This document shows, one piece after another, positions 9,762 to 21,482 of a DNA stretch of 64,000 bases. How positions within the stretch are numbered: position 1 is the first letter of the stretch; each line of letters begins with the position of its first letter. The notes beneath the pieces were generated by a model. The model ran no database searches, was not told where the DNA came from, and saw only the letters and a list, made by a program, of their open reading frames with translations. The DNA is from Flammeovirgaceae bacterium UBA4465 (GTDB lineage Bacteria; Bacteroidota; Bacteroidia; Cytophagales; Cyclobacteriaceae), in NCBI GenBank assembly GCA_905182375.1, contig CAJJBF010000009.1, forward strand, positions 417,984 to 481,983, given 5' to 3'. The position numbers and the translations under genes were made by a program.

Positions 9762-10847
9762 TTAATGAGTTAATTTATTGGTTCTGCTGATGAGATAGAA
9801 ATCTGCTATCACCAATGCCGACATAGCTTCTACAATGGGTACTGCCCGGGGTACTACACAAGGATCATGCCGTCCTTTTCCCGATACGGTTGCAGTATTT
9901 CCATCCTTGTCTACACTTTCTTGGTCCTGCATAATGGTCGCTACCGGCTTAAAGGCCACATTGAAATAAATATCTTCGCCATTGGAGATTCCTCCTTGAA
10001 TGCCCCCAGATTTATTGGTTCTCGTACGCACTCGATCTCCTTCTTTGTAAAAGGCATCATTGTGTGCCGATCCTTTCATTTTAATTCCCTCAAATCCACT
10101 CCCATACTCGAAACCCTTCACGGCATTAATGCTCAACATGGCCTTACCTAAGGAGGCATGTAGCTTATCAAAAACAGGCTCTCCAAGTCCTACCGGGATA
10201 TTTTTTATTACGCCAGTGACTATACCCCCAATGGTATCTTGTTCTTTGCGTACTTGATCGATGAGCTTAAACATCTTATCTGCCATTTCAGGATCAGGGC
10301 AACGCACTGCGTGGTCATCAATCCGATCAAGATCTAAGTCTACATATTCTTTTTCTAATTTTAATGAACCCACTTGAGAAACATAAGCATAAAATTCACC
10401 GCCACAGGCCTGTGCTATAAATTGCTTAGCAACCGCACCAGCAGCCACACGAGCCGCGGTTTCACGCGCTGAACTTCTGCCCCCTCCGCGATAATCGCGT
10501 ACCCCATATTTTTCTTGAAAGGTATAATCTGCATGGCTGGGTCTGAACTGATTGGCGATATGGGTATAATCTTTGCTTTTTTGATCTTTATTCCTGATTA
10601 CCATGGCCATAGGTGTTCCTGTGCTCACGCCTTCAAAAACTCCTGACAAAATCTCAATCTCATCGGCTTCTTTTCTTTGTGTGGTGATCCTAGATTGGCC
10701 AGGTTTTCTTCTACTCAATTCAAATTGAATCTGTTCCACATCAAGATGGATCCCCGCAGGTAGCCCCTCAATATTGACGCCAATAGCCGGTCCATGCGAT
10801 TCGCCAAAAGTGCTGATTTTAAATATTTTTCCGAAAGAACTTCCCAT
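9762..10847 (-). CDS. aroC: Chorismate synthase
   Basis: Catalyses the last step of the shikimate pathway, 5-enolpyruvylshikimate-3-phosphate to chorismate, using reduced FMN in the cytosol. The 361-residue length and all signature regions match: GESHGPAIG near the N-terminus, [42 protein letters not shown] and the C-terminal [15 protein letters not shown]. It starts with ATG at 10847, which overlaps the stop codon of the BatD-like gene by one base. Translation is therefore coupled, although no functional link between the two is known. Confidence 0.97.
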   Translation of the reverse strand: MGSSFGKIFKISTFGESHGPAIGVNIEGLPAGIHLDVEQIQFELSRRKPGQSRITTQRKEADEIEILSGVFEGVSTGTPMAMVIRNKDQKSKDYTHIANQFRPSHADYTFQEKYGVRDYRGGGRSSARETAARVAAGAVAKQFIAQACGGEFYAYVSQVGSLKLEKEYVDLDLDRIDDHAVRCPDPEMADKMFKLIDQVRKEQDTIGGIVTGVIKNIPVGLGEPVFDKLHASLGKAMLSINAVKGFEYGSGFEGIKMKGSAHNDAFYKEGDRVRTRTNKSGGIQGGISNGEDIYFNVAFKPVATIMQDQESVDKDGNTATVSGKGRHDPCVVPRAVPIVEAMSALVIADFYLISRTNKLTH

Positions 10848-12280
10848 TATTTTTTAAAGAATAAAACTATACCCCCTACCAATATAGCGAATATAAATAG
10901 GTTGATAATGATTTGATAGCCCATCCCAGACTTAATTGAAACTAACTCATTGTCTTCAAGTTCGATCCTATCATAAAACGAACCTAAATCATTTGAAGAA
11001 ATGTATTCGTTCTTTCTACTCTCTCCTTGTACTTGTATTTGTATCTCTGACCTTAGCGTATCATATTTTTCTTGAACGGGATCAAAAAAGATCCACTGGA
11101 TAAAATCTCCTAAGTCATAGGTGCCTGGTTCATTAGGGATACCAAAATAATCAAACTTTTTACTCCCTGTTACTCGATTCGAAGATCTTCGAATATTTTG
11201 AACGGTATTGGGCTCATAAAACTCAAACCACTCATTTGGATCTACAATGGGCATATTTAAGGCACTGATATTACCTACTCCTCTTATTTCAAAAGAATAG
11301 TTAAAACTTTGTCCGGTAGTTAATTTTTCGGTACTGATGGCCTCTCTCAATTTGTAGGAGCCGACATTTACGAGGTCTTTTAAAGGATGTGGTGGCAACG
11401 CTTTTATTTTGACAGTCTTAGGTTTACTGTAAAAGGTTTCGTAATCTTCTTGACGATTCCTGCCAAAAAATGAAGGATTTTTGACTTGGTTGTATTTAAT
11501 TAATTTTAGTCCGACACTGGGAAAATTAATAGGCTCTAAATTCAGTGGAAAATAAGTGGCCTGATAGATTTTGTACTGCGTGTATTGAACGCCTTTTATC
11601 TTAATAGGTTCCCCATTGATGTTGTCTATATTGAAATTCTCCTCCCAAGAATTTTCAGGTTTTATTTTCTTGATAATTTCTGTTATTTGGGTACCTAAAT
11701 CATAAAATTTCATGTCTGCACGATTAGAGGCCGCTACGTAAAAAGCCAAGGTAGTGGTAATTCCTTCCCCTAGGTAAATTTCATTTTTGTCCGTAGTTAA
11801 CGCTAGAAAAGCATCCGCCTCAACTTCTATAAATTCAGATGGTGCTTTTTGCTGGAAAAAATCTTGAAATGGGTCTTGAAAATTGGAACGACGCTGTTGG
11901 GCAGGAGCGGTCACTGTTATGCTTTTACCCTTCACTGAAAATGACTGATTGTTAATGGTTATGTCAAAATCAGGAACGACCACGCTCCCCTCACTCGTGG
12001 CTTGATAATTCTGGATGATGCTTTGGGATGAACTCATCTTACCGTTGACATAATTTGTTGAAGAGGAAGAGGAAGTACCCCTTTTTACCAACCCTTGAAT
12101 TTCTGGAAAGTTGCTGTAATTACGTAAGCGTTCGTTTTGCACCGTAATGGTAATGGTCCAAAGTTGATTGATGGCAAATTGATCAGGACCCAACCTTATC
12201 GCTACCTCTTGGCTATAAGCCGTTGATGAAAGCCCCAACAGGCCTATAAAACTTAACAATATAACTTTAACTATATTCAT
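10847..12280 (-). CDS. BatD-like protein
   Basis: A 477-residue envelope protein. It has a signal peptide ([21 protein letters not shown]), a long beta-rich periplasmic part and one C-terminal membrane helix (about residues 452-473) ending in FFKK. The N-terminal region with [17 protein letters not shown] and the NYSNFP, QGLVKRG and NYQATSEG segments are characteristic of BatD, usually encoded with BatA/B/C/E VWA and TPR proteins (Bacteroides aerotolerance). Here no other bat gene is adjacent; the neighbour is aroC, overlapping by one base. Function is likely in envelope stress or membrane complex assembly, but this is inferred from the family only. Confidence 0.75.
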   Translation of the reverse strand: MNIVKVILLSFIGLLGLSSTAYSQEVAIRLGPDQFAINQLWTITITVQNERLRNYSNFPEIQGLVKRGTSSSSSTNYVNGKMSSSQSIIQNYQATSEGSVVVPDFDITINNQSFSVKGKSITVTAPAQQRRSNFQDPFQDFFQQKAPSEFIEVEADAFLALTTDKNEIYLGEGITTTLAFYVAASNRADMKFYDLGTQITEIIKKIKPENSWEENFNIDNINGEPIKIKGVQYTQYKIYQATYFPLNLEPINFPSVGLKLIKYNQVKNPSFFGRNRQEDYETFYSKPKTVKIKALPPHPLKDLVNVGSYKLREAISTEKLTTGQSFNYSFEIRGVGNISALNMPIVDPNEWFEFYEPNTVQNIRRSSNRVTGSKKFDYFGIPNEPGTYDLGDFIQWIFFDPVQEKYDTLRSEIQIQVQGESRKNEYISSNDLGSFYDRIELEDNELVSIKSGMGYQIIINLFIFAILVGGIVLFFKK

Positions 12281-12434
12281 ACCGACGGCAAATGTAGCGC
12301 TAGGAAAACAAAAAATATCAAATGAATAGTTTTACGTGTCCCCACTGAAATTCAAATTTAAAATATCGAAGGATACTTTAAAAGAAAACAGGGTCGCAGA
12401 AGGTCAAGTGTCGAGATTTAATTGTTAAAGAAAG

Positions 12435-14133
12435 TTAAGATCTAGGGAATCCCTGATAAAATACCCAGTCTACATCCATAAAAGCTTTGGTACTCTTGCC
12501 ATTCCCTGTAGCATACAAGCCTAAATAAGCACCGGTATATGAGCCCGTTCGATGGCTTAAAATTAAATCTCCCTTTGAACTCATAAATGTAATGTACTCC
12601 CGACCTTGATCAAGAGAATATTGATATTGATATTGATGATCTTTTGAAATCACTCTTAACATAATCTCTCCCTCATAATTGGATAAAATTTCTTGCCTTC
12701 AAGATTCTTGAATCCTCTTTAGGATCTTTTAATATCACCTTAAGCACCATCAGCCCTTGTTCTTTAGTTAAGGTAAAATTGATATAATTATTATCTTTTT
12801 GAAAAAGGCTCATGCCTGCCTCTTCGCCCTCTTTTTTAGGTTGATAGTAGATGCTAGCAGTATATTCAAAATCGCTTTCCCGCTGTCTAAAACCCATCAA
12901 ACTAGCCTGTACCCTATTTTCAATGACCTCTGGCTTGGCATATAACCTTAAATGCCCCGATCGCGCAGCTAATGAAAAGGTATTGGCTTGGGGTACCCTT
13001 CTAAAATTCCACTCTAAATTTAATTTAGATTCATCAAAATTGTCATTGAAGGCATCCTTCTGATATTGGCGGGTTTGCATAAAAGGCATGGGATTAATCC
13101 GCTCCACCTTACCGGTTTCAGGTGCTCCAACTGGAAAATCATACGTGACGGGCGCCCATTCATTGTCACTCACTTGTTGCCATCGGACGGTTGCTTTTTC
13201 CCAAGAGATAGGAATTAAATGGGTCTCTCTGCCCATATTAGATTCTCGTTGCTCATCCCCTCGCTTACCCAATGCAACCATGAACCATCGTCCATCGGGA
13301 ACATTAACCAAATCGGCATGACCCGTGCTGTGTACCCAATTGTCCTTAGACAAATGTCTCGAGGTAAGAATCGGATTTCTGGGATTGGAATCATAAGGCC
13401 CAGTAATTTTATCACTAGCAGCAATCATTACCGCATGATTGAAAGAAGTTCCTCCCTCTGCGGCCATCAGGTAATAAGTCCCCTCTCTTTTGTACATATG
13501 AGGCCCTTCCAAACAACAGCCTCCACACGCCCCTGTCCAAACGGAGGTTCTTTCACCTTTAAGTTGCCATTTGGCAAGATCCAATTCCTGCACCCATAGT
13601 TCACCTATGCCATTGGCATTCTTATCCCCTTTATCATGGGTGCCAACAAACCATACCTTCCCATCATCATCAAAAAATAAATCAGGATCTATACCCGGTG
13701 CTCCCTCAATGATGTGGGGTTCGGACCATGAACCCGCAGGATCTTCAGCGGTAATGATAAAGTTAATGAACTGCGTAGGCCCCTCAACAGGACTATAAAT
13801 ATTAGTCGTAATGATATAAAAAATGCCTTCATGATAACGTATGGTGGGCGCATGAATGCCCCCATTACTTTGTACATCGACCAGATTGTTGGTTCCATTG
13901 CATTGGTTCTCTCTATCTAGCCCGTAACCTATCAACTCCCAATTCACCAAGTCCTTGCTCTTGTGAATGGGCAACCCAGGAAAATACTCAAAGGAAGAGT
14001 TGACCAGATAAAAATCCCCATCTACCACACAAATAGAAGGATCGGGATAGGCCCCAGGTAAAATGGGATTGGTAAAGGTTTGGGCTTGTGCAAGTAATGA
14101 AAATGGTAGTAAGAAAAATAAAATGCTTTTCAT
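12435..14133 (-). pseudogene. GH43 beta-xylosidase/arabinofuranosidase-like enzyme, one frameshift
   Basis: Secreted GH43 five-bladed propeller followed by a beta-sandwich C-terminal domain (XynB type). The signal peptide ends in LLAQAQ. Catalytic residues are visible: base Asp31 in YPDPS, pKa modulator Asp149 in GIDPD and acid Glu209 in LEGPH. The frame 12673-14133 stops prematurely. The last 75 residues of the C-terminal domain continue in another frame (12435-12662, SYTGAYLGLYATGNG). The break is one base in the A/T-rich stretch 12684-12698, where frame 1 ends ILKAR and frame 2 resumes EILSNYEGE. The catalytic domain itself is unbroken. It is the last gene of the SusC/D operon, 58 bases after the DUF4961 gene. 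Family members release xylose or arabinose from side chains. Confidence 0.8.
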
Positions 14134-14191
14134 ATCAATAATAAAATAAATTAATCACAATTGGCTTCAATAAAAAAATCAATTCCTTCGT

Positions 14192-15144
14192 TCAATGGAT
14201 CCCCAACAGCACAAATTGTTCACTATTTTGAAAATTATAATTAATTGAGGTGATCCTTTTACCCGTTGGGAGATCAAAATGTCCTGTTGGCCAAATACTA
14301 AGTTCCCATAGGTCATTACCTAATGATGTCATTTCACTACATACCTCATCTGAACCGCCACTATAATTTGCCGTAGAACACATTAATACATTACTTGCCC
14401 CCAACAACTCTGTTGATAAATTACCCTCCCCTAGCGTTGCGTCAAAAGAAATAGTTAGGATATCATTCCAAGAAAACTCCTCTGGCTCTACAGAAGAAGT
14501 CTCTGGTGGGGCTACTCCACAAAGGTTTTTAACATCACCGATTCCTCCAGTTACCTCTATACATTCTCCAAAAAAGAAGGCGAAATTTTTATTGTAATCT
14601 CTGATTCCCCACTTTGCATCACCTACGAAATAACCTAATTGGGTGATCAAATTTTCCGGTCCAACAGTCAAGGTAATATTCACTGTCCCTGAAAGAGGAA
14701 GGTATTCGGGTTCGGGATTATAGACCTCTGTCGCCTTAAACATCACCCATTCAACAAGACCATAATTTTCTCCCAAACCGACCCTACTTTCAAGTGCTTC
14801 CGTCCATGGAATTTCTCCAAACATCTCTATTTCCCCTTCATCCATAAGTACAAGCTCATTACTAAAAGGAACACTTGAAATAGATACTGTTGCATTTTCT
14901 GATACATTCCATGATTTTGGTGCTAAAAAACCAAATACAAACTGATCGGCATTTAATTATTTTCTAAAAGAAGGTCAGAAAAACCACTTCCTGTGATGGT
15001 AATTTCTTCACCCGCTACCGAAGTTTCTGGCTGTTCCACACTGGTGATATTAAAACACATCGTCAGTGTAAATGCAATAATTACCAGAACAATGCCTGGG
15101 ATAATAGTATGGCGAGTCAATCCGGTACGACTGATTTTATTCAT
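14192..15144 (-). pseudogene. DUF4961-like SusC/D-associated protein, one frameshift
   Basis: The N-terminal piece (14953-15144) has a membrane anchor or signal helix (IIPGIVLVIIAFTLTMCF) followed by SVEQP and the GEEITITG strand typical of DUF4961 proteins. The C-terminal piece (14192-14845) continues the same protein, and the gap between them reads through in the second frame as NADQFVFGFLAPKSWNV. The break is a single missing base close to 14955. DUF4961 proteins are found next to SusD and DUF5004 in PULs and are thought to be surface glycan-binding or accessory lipoproteins. The start overlaps the end of the DUF5004 gene by 8 bases. Family naming is from memory of the N-terminal pattern and operon position. 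Confidence 0.6.
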
Positions 15145-15616
15145 TAGTATTTGAATTTACAAAGTGATAGACATAGGTGATATTATCACAGCCGAGTGAG
15201 AATTCAAGATATAAATTAGAATTATTCACTGGATAAAGGCTTTGGGAAAAATAACTGGTTCGTGTAAAGGCTCCACTAGATAAAAACATTTGACTAGGAT
15301 AAGTAGGATTGTCAAAAGTCCATCTTCCAGTTGCATCGTTCGTCACAAATGGAATGGCTGTTTCTGCCGCAACCGTATAAGTCGCTGGCTCCCCCGCTTC
15401 ATTATAATCTAGGATTAAGGAAAAGCTTGAGAAATCCATTTTTTCAGAGATATCAACCTCATTACGATATACTTTACTGATCGTCCAAATTCCACTAATA
15501 TCTATGTTTTCCGTTTTCAACAAGCCAGGATTAAACGGAGCCTCTTCACAACTTGAACAGATAACTAAAGCTGTTAGAAATAGTACGGGTATAATTTTTT
15601 CCATAATCCGTTTCAT
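15137..15616 (-). CDS. DUF5004-like lipoprotein of the PUL
   Basis: A 159-residue lipoprotein with lipobox ALVICSSC and a lipocalin-like beta domain. It contains ISGIWTISKVYRNEVDIS near the start, FSSFSLILDYNE in the middle and GRWTFDNPTYPSQMF further on, a pattern typical of DUF5004 proteins encoded after SusD. The role is unknown, probably surface glycan binding or stabilising the SusCD complex. It lies 12 bases after susD and overlaps the DUF4961 gene, so the four genes are coexpressed. It is intact, unlike most of its operon neighbours. Confidence 0.65.
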   Translation of the reverse strand: MKRIMEKIIPVLFLTALVICSSCEEAPFNPGLLKTENIDISGIWTISKVYRNEVDISEKMDFSSFSLILDYNEAGEPATYTVAAETAIPFVTNDATGRWTFDNPTYPSQMFLSSGAFTRTSYFSQSLYPVNNSNLYLEFSLGCDNITYVYHFVNSNTNE

Positions 15617-15628
15617 TTAAATTTAATT

Positions 15629-16987
15629 CTATCGAATGCGCGTGAGTCCATGAATATCAACCTCTATTTCTGGGAATGGGAAAACTAATAGCTCGCTATA
15701 TTCCATATATGATTTAGTCCCTCCTCCTTCGTCCGCTGTTTGTATGATCTCCCGTTTTAGTCGCTTCGTATTCAAAAAGTGGTCTCCTAATTCAAAAGCA
15801 AGCTCTTTCGTTCTATCATCATAAAGCTCAGTCAATGCATTATTTACCGTAGGAATATATGCCAAATTAGATGCTGGATTGCCCCCTCTTATTCTGAGTA
15901 AGTTGATGTCATCCACGTCCTGTTGAACCACGGCATCACTCTTCATTATATTGGCCTCTGCTCTTGTAAGATACATTTCTGCTAATCGGATATAACGATA
16001 ATCCATTTGATCTGTGGTGTACTTTCCACTCACATAAATCATAGTAGAATCTTCATTTGCACTATAAAAAGAATTGAATCTATCATCATAGGGATCCATA
16101 ATCATGGATGCTGCACTGCCATCAAGATTCAAACTATAATTCCCCTCCAGCAAGGACGCCTGATAAACCTCCCATATCCTGGCAGAAGGTGATAGCCCCG
16201 ATCCATCTATCGTATTAAATTTTATAGTGAAAATATTTTCTGAAGAATTCCCTTTGGGGACAAATGCATCGGTGACCGATGAGCCAAGACTGAACAATCC
16301 ACTTTCAATGACCTCATTTGCACGTGCATACGATGAGTCGTATTTTTCATGATAAAAATATATTCTTGCCGAGAGTGCGGTGGCAGCCATATAATTGCTT
16401 TCTCCAGAGTTGACCAAAAAATAACTTCTTGCTGATTCGATATCAAATTCTATTTGATCTTGAACCGCCAGAGTAGTCGCAGTTTCCAGCCTATCATCTG
16501 TACCCACAGGTGCGAGTACCAAAGGAATGGTATATCCCGTTAAGGGGAGGTTCCAATAATTATTTAATTCAAAATAGATTAGTGCTCTCAAAAAATGCAT
16601 ATCCCCTAAAATTGCATTTTTTTGTTCCTGTGAACCCTCCATTGAGACTAGATCACTCACAGCTACCTTATTCAAAGAAGCCAATGCTGTGTAACCTGAA
16701 GTATACATCCATGATGTCATGGACGTTGAGATTTCATGATCATAAAACGGGTCATATTCACCCCTATTACGATTCAAAACATCTCTCATCATGCCTGCAG
16801 CGTAGAGGGCAGGTTGCGAAACAAAGGGTCGAATAGCTCCATAAGCTCCATAAATTAACCCTTGCATGGAAGCCAGATCAGTCAACTTATCCGCTGATAA
16901 GCCGGTGGGTGGTGTCTCCTCCAAAAAATCATTCTCACATGAAAATAAAAGTAATGGGAGGATTAGTATGGCAATAATCTTTCTCAT
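15629..16987 (-). CDS. SusD/RagB family outer-membrane nutrient-binding lipoprotein
   Basis: Surface lipoprotein that caps the SusC transporter and binds the glycan. The lipobox is LPLLLFSC, followed by ENDFLEETPPTGLS, the usual SusD beginning. Also present are the TPR-like repeats, LRALIYFELNNYWNLPL, the RYIRLAEMYLTRAEA motif and VDDINLLRIRGG near the C-terminus. Start chosen at ATG 16987 (MRKIIA); ATG 16996 is possible, and the frame upstream of it belongs to the susC end. It follows susC by about 10 bases. The reading frame is intact although the adjacent susC is broken in five places. Confidence 0.9.
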   Translation of the reverse strand: MRKIIAILILPLLLFSCENDFLEETPPTGLSADKLTDLASMQGLIYGAYGAIRPFVSQPALYAAGMMRDVLNRNRGEYDPFYDHEISTSMTSWMYTSGYTALASLNKVAVSDLVSMEGSQEQKNAILGDMHFLRALIYFELNNYWNLPLTGYTIPLVLAPVGTDDRLETATTLAVQDQIEFDIESARSYFLVNSGESNYMAATALSARIYFYHEKYDSSYARANEVIESGLFSLGSSVTDAFVPKGNSSENIFTIKFNTIDGSGLSPSARIWEVYQASLLEGNYSLNLDGSAASMIMDPYDDRFNSFYSANEDSTMIYVSGKYTTDQMDYRYIRLAEMYLTRAEANIMKSDAVVQQDVDDINLLRIRGGNPASNLAYIPTVNNALTELYDDRTKELAFELGDHFLNTKRLKREIIQTADEGGGTKSYMEYSELLVFPFPEIEVDIHGLTRIR

Positions 16988-16997
16988 TGTTATCATA

Positions 16998-19900
16998 TTA
17001 TAAATCAATTGAAACTCCAAATAATATGGTTTTGGCTTGTGGTGATTGTTTAAATGCTGAACCCGCTCCCACGTTATTCGATGACCTACTCTGTACAACT
17101 CCTGTAAATTCTGGATCCCAGAAAAAAACTGGCGCTTTGGTTATAGTAAAAAAGTTAACCAACTTAACATAAACATTAAGTCCCTTTATAAATGAATTAC
17201 CAAGTTTTGTTCTATACCCAAGGGTTACATCCCGAAATCTCATATAATCTGTTTTATAAAGAAACTCATCACTCCATGGCCACACCACATTATTTGTGGT
17301 CAACCTGGATACTGTAGCATCATCCCCTGGCGAATTCCAAGCATCTAGCATATGTGTAGATGGATTTATTTTATTATTACCAAAAGATGCATTAAGTTGT
17401 TTGGTGTATCCATCTGCAAATTCCTGTCCTGTAGCAAAGGTGATAAGCAGGCTGGCATAAAACTTCTTGTAAGTAAAGCTATTGTTTATCCCCCCGGTAA
17501 GCAAAGGCCATGGATTTCCAATAGGTTTTTTTTCTTCATTATTAAAATTATCAAAACTATAACTGTTCAATCACTTCAGAGTATAAGTATAAATTACCTT
17601 CCAAATCGTAGTAGGTATCTTCTCCTGATTCAACATCTACTCCTCCCCAAGCTACCCCTTCTATTACTCCCACAGGATGCCCAGGAAAAATAGAAGTAGA
17701 CCCAAGTCCTGCACTTGAAGATAAGCCATCCTTTATCAGTTCATCCCCAAGTGAAACGACCAAATTTTTATTGTGATTTAAAGTAATGTTTGTCTCCCAA
17801 GTAAAATTGGGTTTGGCAATAATTAAGCCATTCACCATGAAATCAAATCCTTTGTTACTTAGTTCCCCTATGTTTTTAGTTACCGAACTCACTCCAGTCA
17901 TTAGTGATACTGGGAAAGGAAGTAATAAATCGGTCGTAACTTTTTCATAATAATCGAATTCTCCACTGATTCTACCATTAAAAATTTCCCAAGTAATTCC
18001 AAGGTTTAGTTGTGATGTTAATTCCCAACCTAGTCTTGGATCACCAATATTTCCAAGGACGATTCCCGTATTTCCATTATAGATGCTGGTATTGTAAGTG
18101 GAGAAGGAACTGTAATCTCCAATTTCAGAATTTCCAACAACTCCGTAACTGGCTCTAACTTTGAAAAAGTTCAACGTACTGGCCATTGGACCAAAAAATG
18201 ACTCATCACTCACTATCCAGCCCAAAGACACTGCAGGAAAATAGCCCCATCTATTCTCTACACCAAATCGTGAACTTCCATCCGCACGCAAACTCGCAGA
18301 CAGCAAATACTTTTTGTTGAAGTCATAATTAATTCGACTTATTAATGATTGAAAGGAATATCTTGTTTCAGAACCAGATGCATTTATAACGGCGGCATCC
18401 TGCGGTCGAGTTAATGTAGAATTAAGAAAAGTATCCCCAAAAACAAAATTAGTCCTCGATCCAGAAGACTGCGCCTCTGTGGCTGCAAGTATATCCAAAC
18501 TGTGACTTCCAAAAGTCTTTGTATAATTTAGAATATTTTTCCAATTCCAGGATGATCGCTGACCAGAGACGGTAGAGGAAACAGTTCGATTATGATCTGT
18601 AATTCTGCCATCTCGATAATGAAAATCATTGTTAAATAATAAATTAGTGCCTATCTCTGTTCTAAAGGTAAGATCTTTGGTAATCGATGCTTCTCCATAC
18701 CAATTACCAAGAATCTGATTACTCTTCAAATTGATATCCCTGTAGATTATTCCAGCCAATGGATGTTCATTGGTCAAATTGAAGAATGTTCCATCTTCTT
18801 TTCTAACGGGCCATATCGGTAGCATTTCGAAACATTACTCACCCCTCCACTTACACTGGCATAGGGTCATCATTTATATAAGTTAACATGACCTTCCCTC
18901 CCACTTTAAAACGGTCTGATATTTTATGATCAAGGTTTAGGCGCGTACCAATTTTTTGATAATCATTCCCTATCAAAATAGTCTCCTGATTTTTAATGTT
19001 GGCACTCAAGTAAAATGTGGTTTTATTACTTCCACCCACAGTTGGTCTAACTTGAACTTTTCCAATCTGTAGTACTTGATCAATCCAATCCGTATCGGTA
19101 GCCCGTGCTTGCTCCTCTGTCAGGCCATCAACTAATACCCCACTCTTGGACCAAAAATCATTTATGTCATTACCAGAATTAAACCACGCCTTTTGAGCAA
19201 GCGTCAGATATTGTTCTGAATTCAAAAGAGGGATTCTGTGTGTCGCATCTGAAAACCCTACCGAACCCGAAACTGTTATTTTAGTAGCACCCACTTTACC
19301 TTTTTTTGTGGTAATCACAACTACGCCATTGGCTCCGCGTGAACCATAAATAGCCGCTGCACGCTGCATCTTTCAATATTTCTATAGACTCAATATCGGC
19401 GGGATTCAAACTGGCTAATACATTGGTATTTGCACCTTGTTGTAAATTCCATTCTGCAATTGCTCCTCCCGGTTGTGAACTGCTTATTTCCCCACTCTCC
19501 ATGGGGATCCCATCTATCACATACAAGGGCTCACTGTTTGCACTGGCTGAGGAGGTCCCTCTAATTCTTATTCTGACTGCTGATCCTGCAAGGGCACTAC
19601 TGGTCGTTACCTGGACGCCTGCCGCTATGCCTTGCATACCCGCCTCAAATGAATTCGCTATGGCCCCATTGATTTTTTTACTATCAACAGTGGTAATGGC
19701 AGTAGAAATATTTCTTTTGATCTGGTTACCATACCCTATCACTACAATCTCGTCAAGCTGCTCAACATCTTCCTCTAAAACGACATTTACAACCATCTGT
19801 GTGCCCACCAAAATTTCCATAGTTTTATACCCGATGAATGAAAAAATGAGGACCGTTTGATCCCCCGGGATATTCAGTCGGTAATTACCATCAATATCGG

Positions 19901-20379
19901 TAATCACTCCAGTTTTTGATTCCTTGATTAACACATTCACGCCAATAAGCAATTCTCCTTCTTGGTCGACTACTTTTCCGGTAATCGTCTTATTTTCTGT
20001 TATGACAATGGTAACCTCTTCAGCCTGCTCATTGCTGTAGTTGGATTAGGTCAAGTTGGTATTTACTTGTTAAATGAAGCCCATTTTGGTGCGAAATATC
20101 TCGTAAAATTTCATAAACAGAACGCTCTACATAACTCCCTGAAAATTCCTTCCCATTCACATCATTTTCATCAAAAACAAAGCTAAACTGAGTTATTTCT
20201 TCAATTTTACTAAATACTTTGGCGAGATTATTTTGATTAAATTCTACGGTGACCATCACCTCTCTTACACTTTTTGCTTTGTCTTCGGCGATATAAGACA
20301 CACCACTAGCCATTCCACCTAAATTTAACCAAAGCCAAGAAAATAAAAAGACAATAAAGGTTCTAAAATAATATTTCAT
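16998..20379 (-). pseudogene. SusC/RagA TonB-linked outer-membrane transporter, five frame lesions
   Basis: Full-length SusC of about 1,127 codons, no longer readable in one frame. Pieces in order: signal peptide and STN domain (20029-20379); carboxypeptidase-D-like domain, TonB box region and plug start (19296-20010, with LDEIVVIGYG and RIRGTSS); plug end (18851-19369, IYGSRGANGVVVITTKKGK); barrel (17557-18825); and last barrel strands (16998-17570). Lesions lie near 20030, 19370, 18845, 18830 and 17565. The one at 19370 is an extra T outside any homopolymer. No large deletion is seen. The STN domain matches the FecR gene immediately upstream, meaning TonB-dependent signalling to an anti-sigma factor. 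It would import oligosaccharides across the outer membrane together with SusD. Confidence 0.85.
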
Positions 20380-20421
20380 TTCAGTCAAAATTTACAACTT
20401 ACACGGTTTTTGAAGTTAATT

Positions 20422-21455
20422 TCATAACATTTCTATTATTATATTATCGTTCTCAATCTCGTAATTGAATTTTCTAGAATAACTCAAAGACTTGAGAACA
20501 TTTTCAAGGGACTCATTATTGAACCTTGCCGTAAGTTTCCAGTCCTGGCTTGTAAATCCTTTCATTTCAATTTCAACTCCGTACCACATTTCAAGGGTTT
20601 CTATGACTTCACTTCGAGAAGATTTTGAAAAATACAGAATACCTTCTTTCCAAGCCAATACTTCCTCTTCATTAAAATTTCTTAAGCTCCCTCTTTTTTG
20701 ATCCTGATCATATAAATATTGCTGGCCGGGATTTAGAAAATTTTCGCCTCCGGAAATATCCTTTACTTTTACTATTCCCTCAGTCAATGATACAATGACT
20801 TTCCCGTCATTTCCGTAAGAATCAATGTTAAACGCAGTCCCAATTGCTGTCGTGGTAATCGCATTAGATACCACAATAAAAGGTCTACTTTTATCTTTAG
20901 ACACCTCAAAATAAGCTTCTCCTTCAAGTACAATTCGTCGTTCAAAATCGGAAAAATTCTTTTGATAAGAGATTATACTGTTTGCATTTAATTTAACCTT
21001 ACTCCCATCGCTCAAAAAAATAGTCAGCTTCTCTCCTTTTGGATTTACTTTGGTGACGATATTATTTTCTGACGCTATTGAATGGCCTTTTTCAGTGACT
21101 AACGATGAATTAATTTGCCAATAAAAACCCGTTCCCCCCAAAATCAATAAAGCGGTGACTACCGCTATCTGCCAAACTTTTATTCTCTGGTTCTTTTTTG
21201 AATACTGCCGCAGGGGTTTTTTCTAATTCAGAATGGTGGCCGAATCAATTAAATTTGAAAATTCTGAATCAGAATGCAGCGCAGGCGCGACCGCTTGAGG
21301 CATCTTTCAGTCTCCTGATCACTGTCAATCCATTGAGCAACTCTTTCCTTATCTTCAAATGAAGCATTTTCAGTCAAAACATTTAAAAGGGACGCGTAAA
21401 ATCCCGCCTCTTTACTATCCATCATATTCGTTATTTTTATAGGGACGTAAAACAT
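20422..21455 (-). pseudogene. FecR-type anti-sigma factor, two frameshifts
   Basis: Cytoplasmic-membrane anti-sigma regulator. The N-terminal cytosolic part is at 21249-21455 (FEDKERVAQWIDSDQE). A membrane helix reads IAVVTALLILGG (about 21145-21180). The periplasmic FecR domain has KLTIFLSDGSKVKLNANS and EGEAYFEVSKD, followed by the DUF4974/STN-like C-terminal domain. Two breaks near 21300 and 21222 put the sigma-binding part, the membrane helix and the periplasmic domain in different frames. It sits between a sulfatase gene and susC with STN domain, the usual order except that no ECF sigma gene precedes it. Possible starts are ATG 21455, 21425 or 21422. Confidence 0.8.
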
Positions 21456-21482
21456 CTAAGATCCCCCTAAGTAACCTAAATA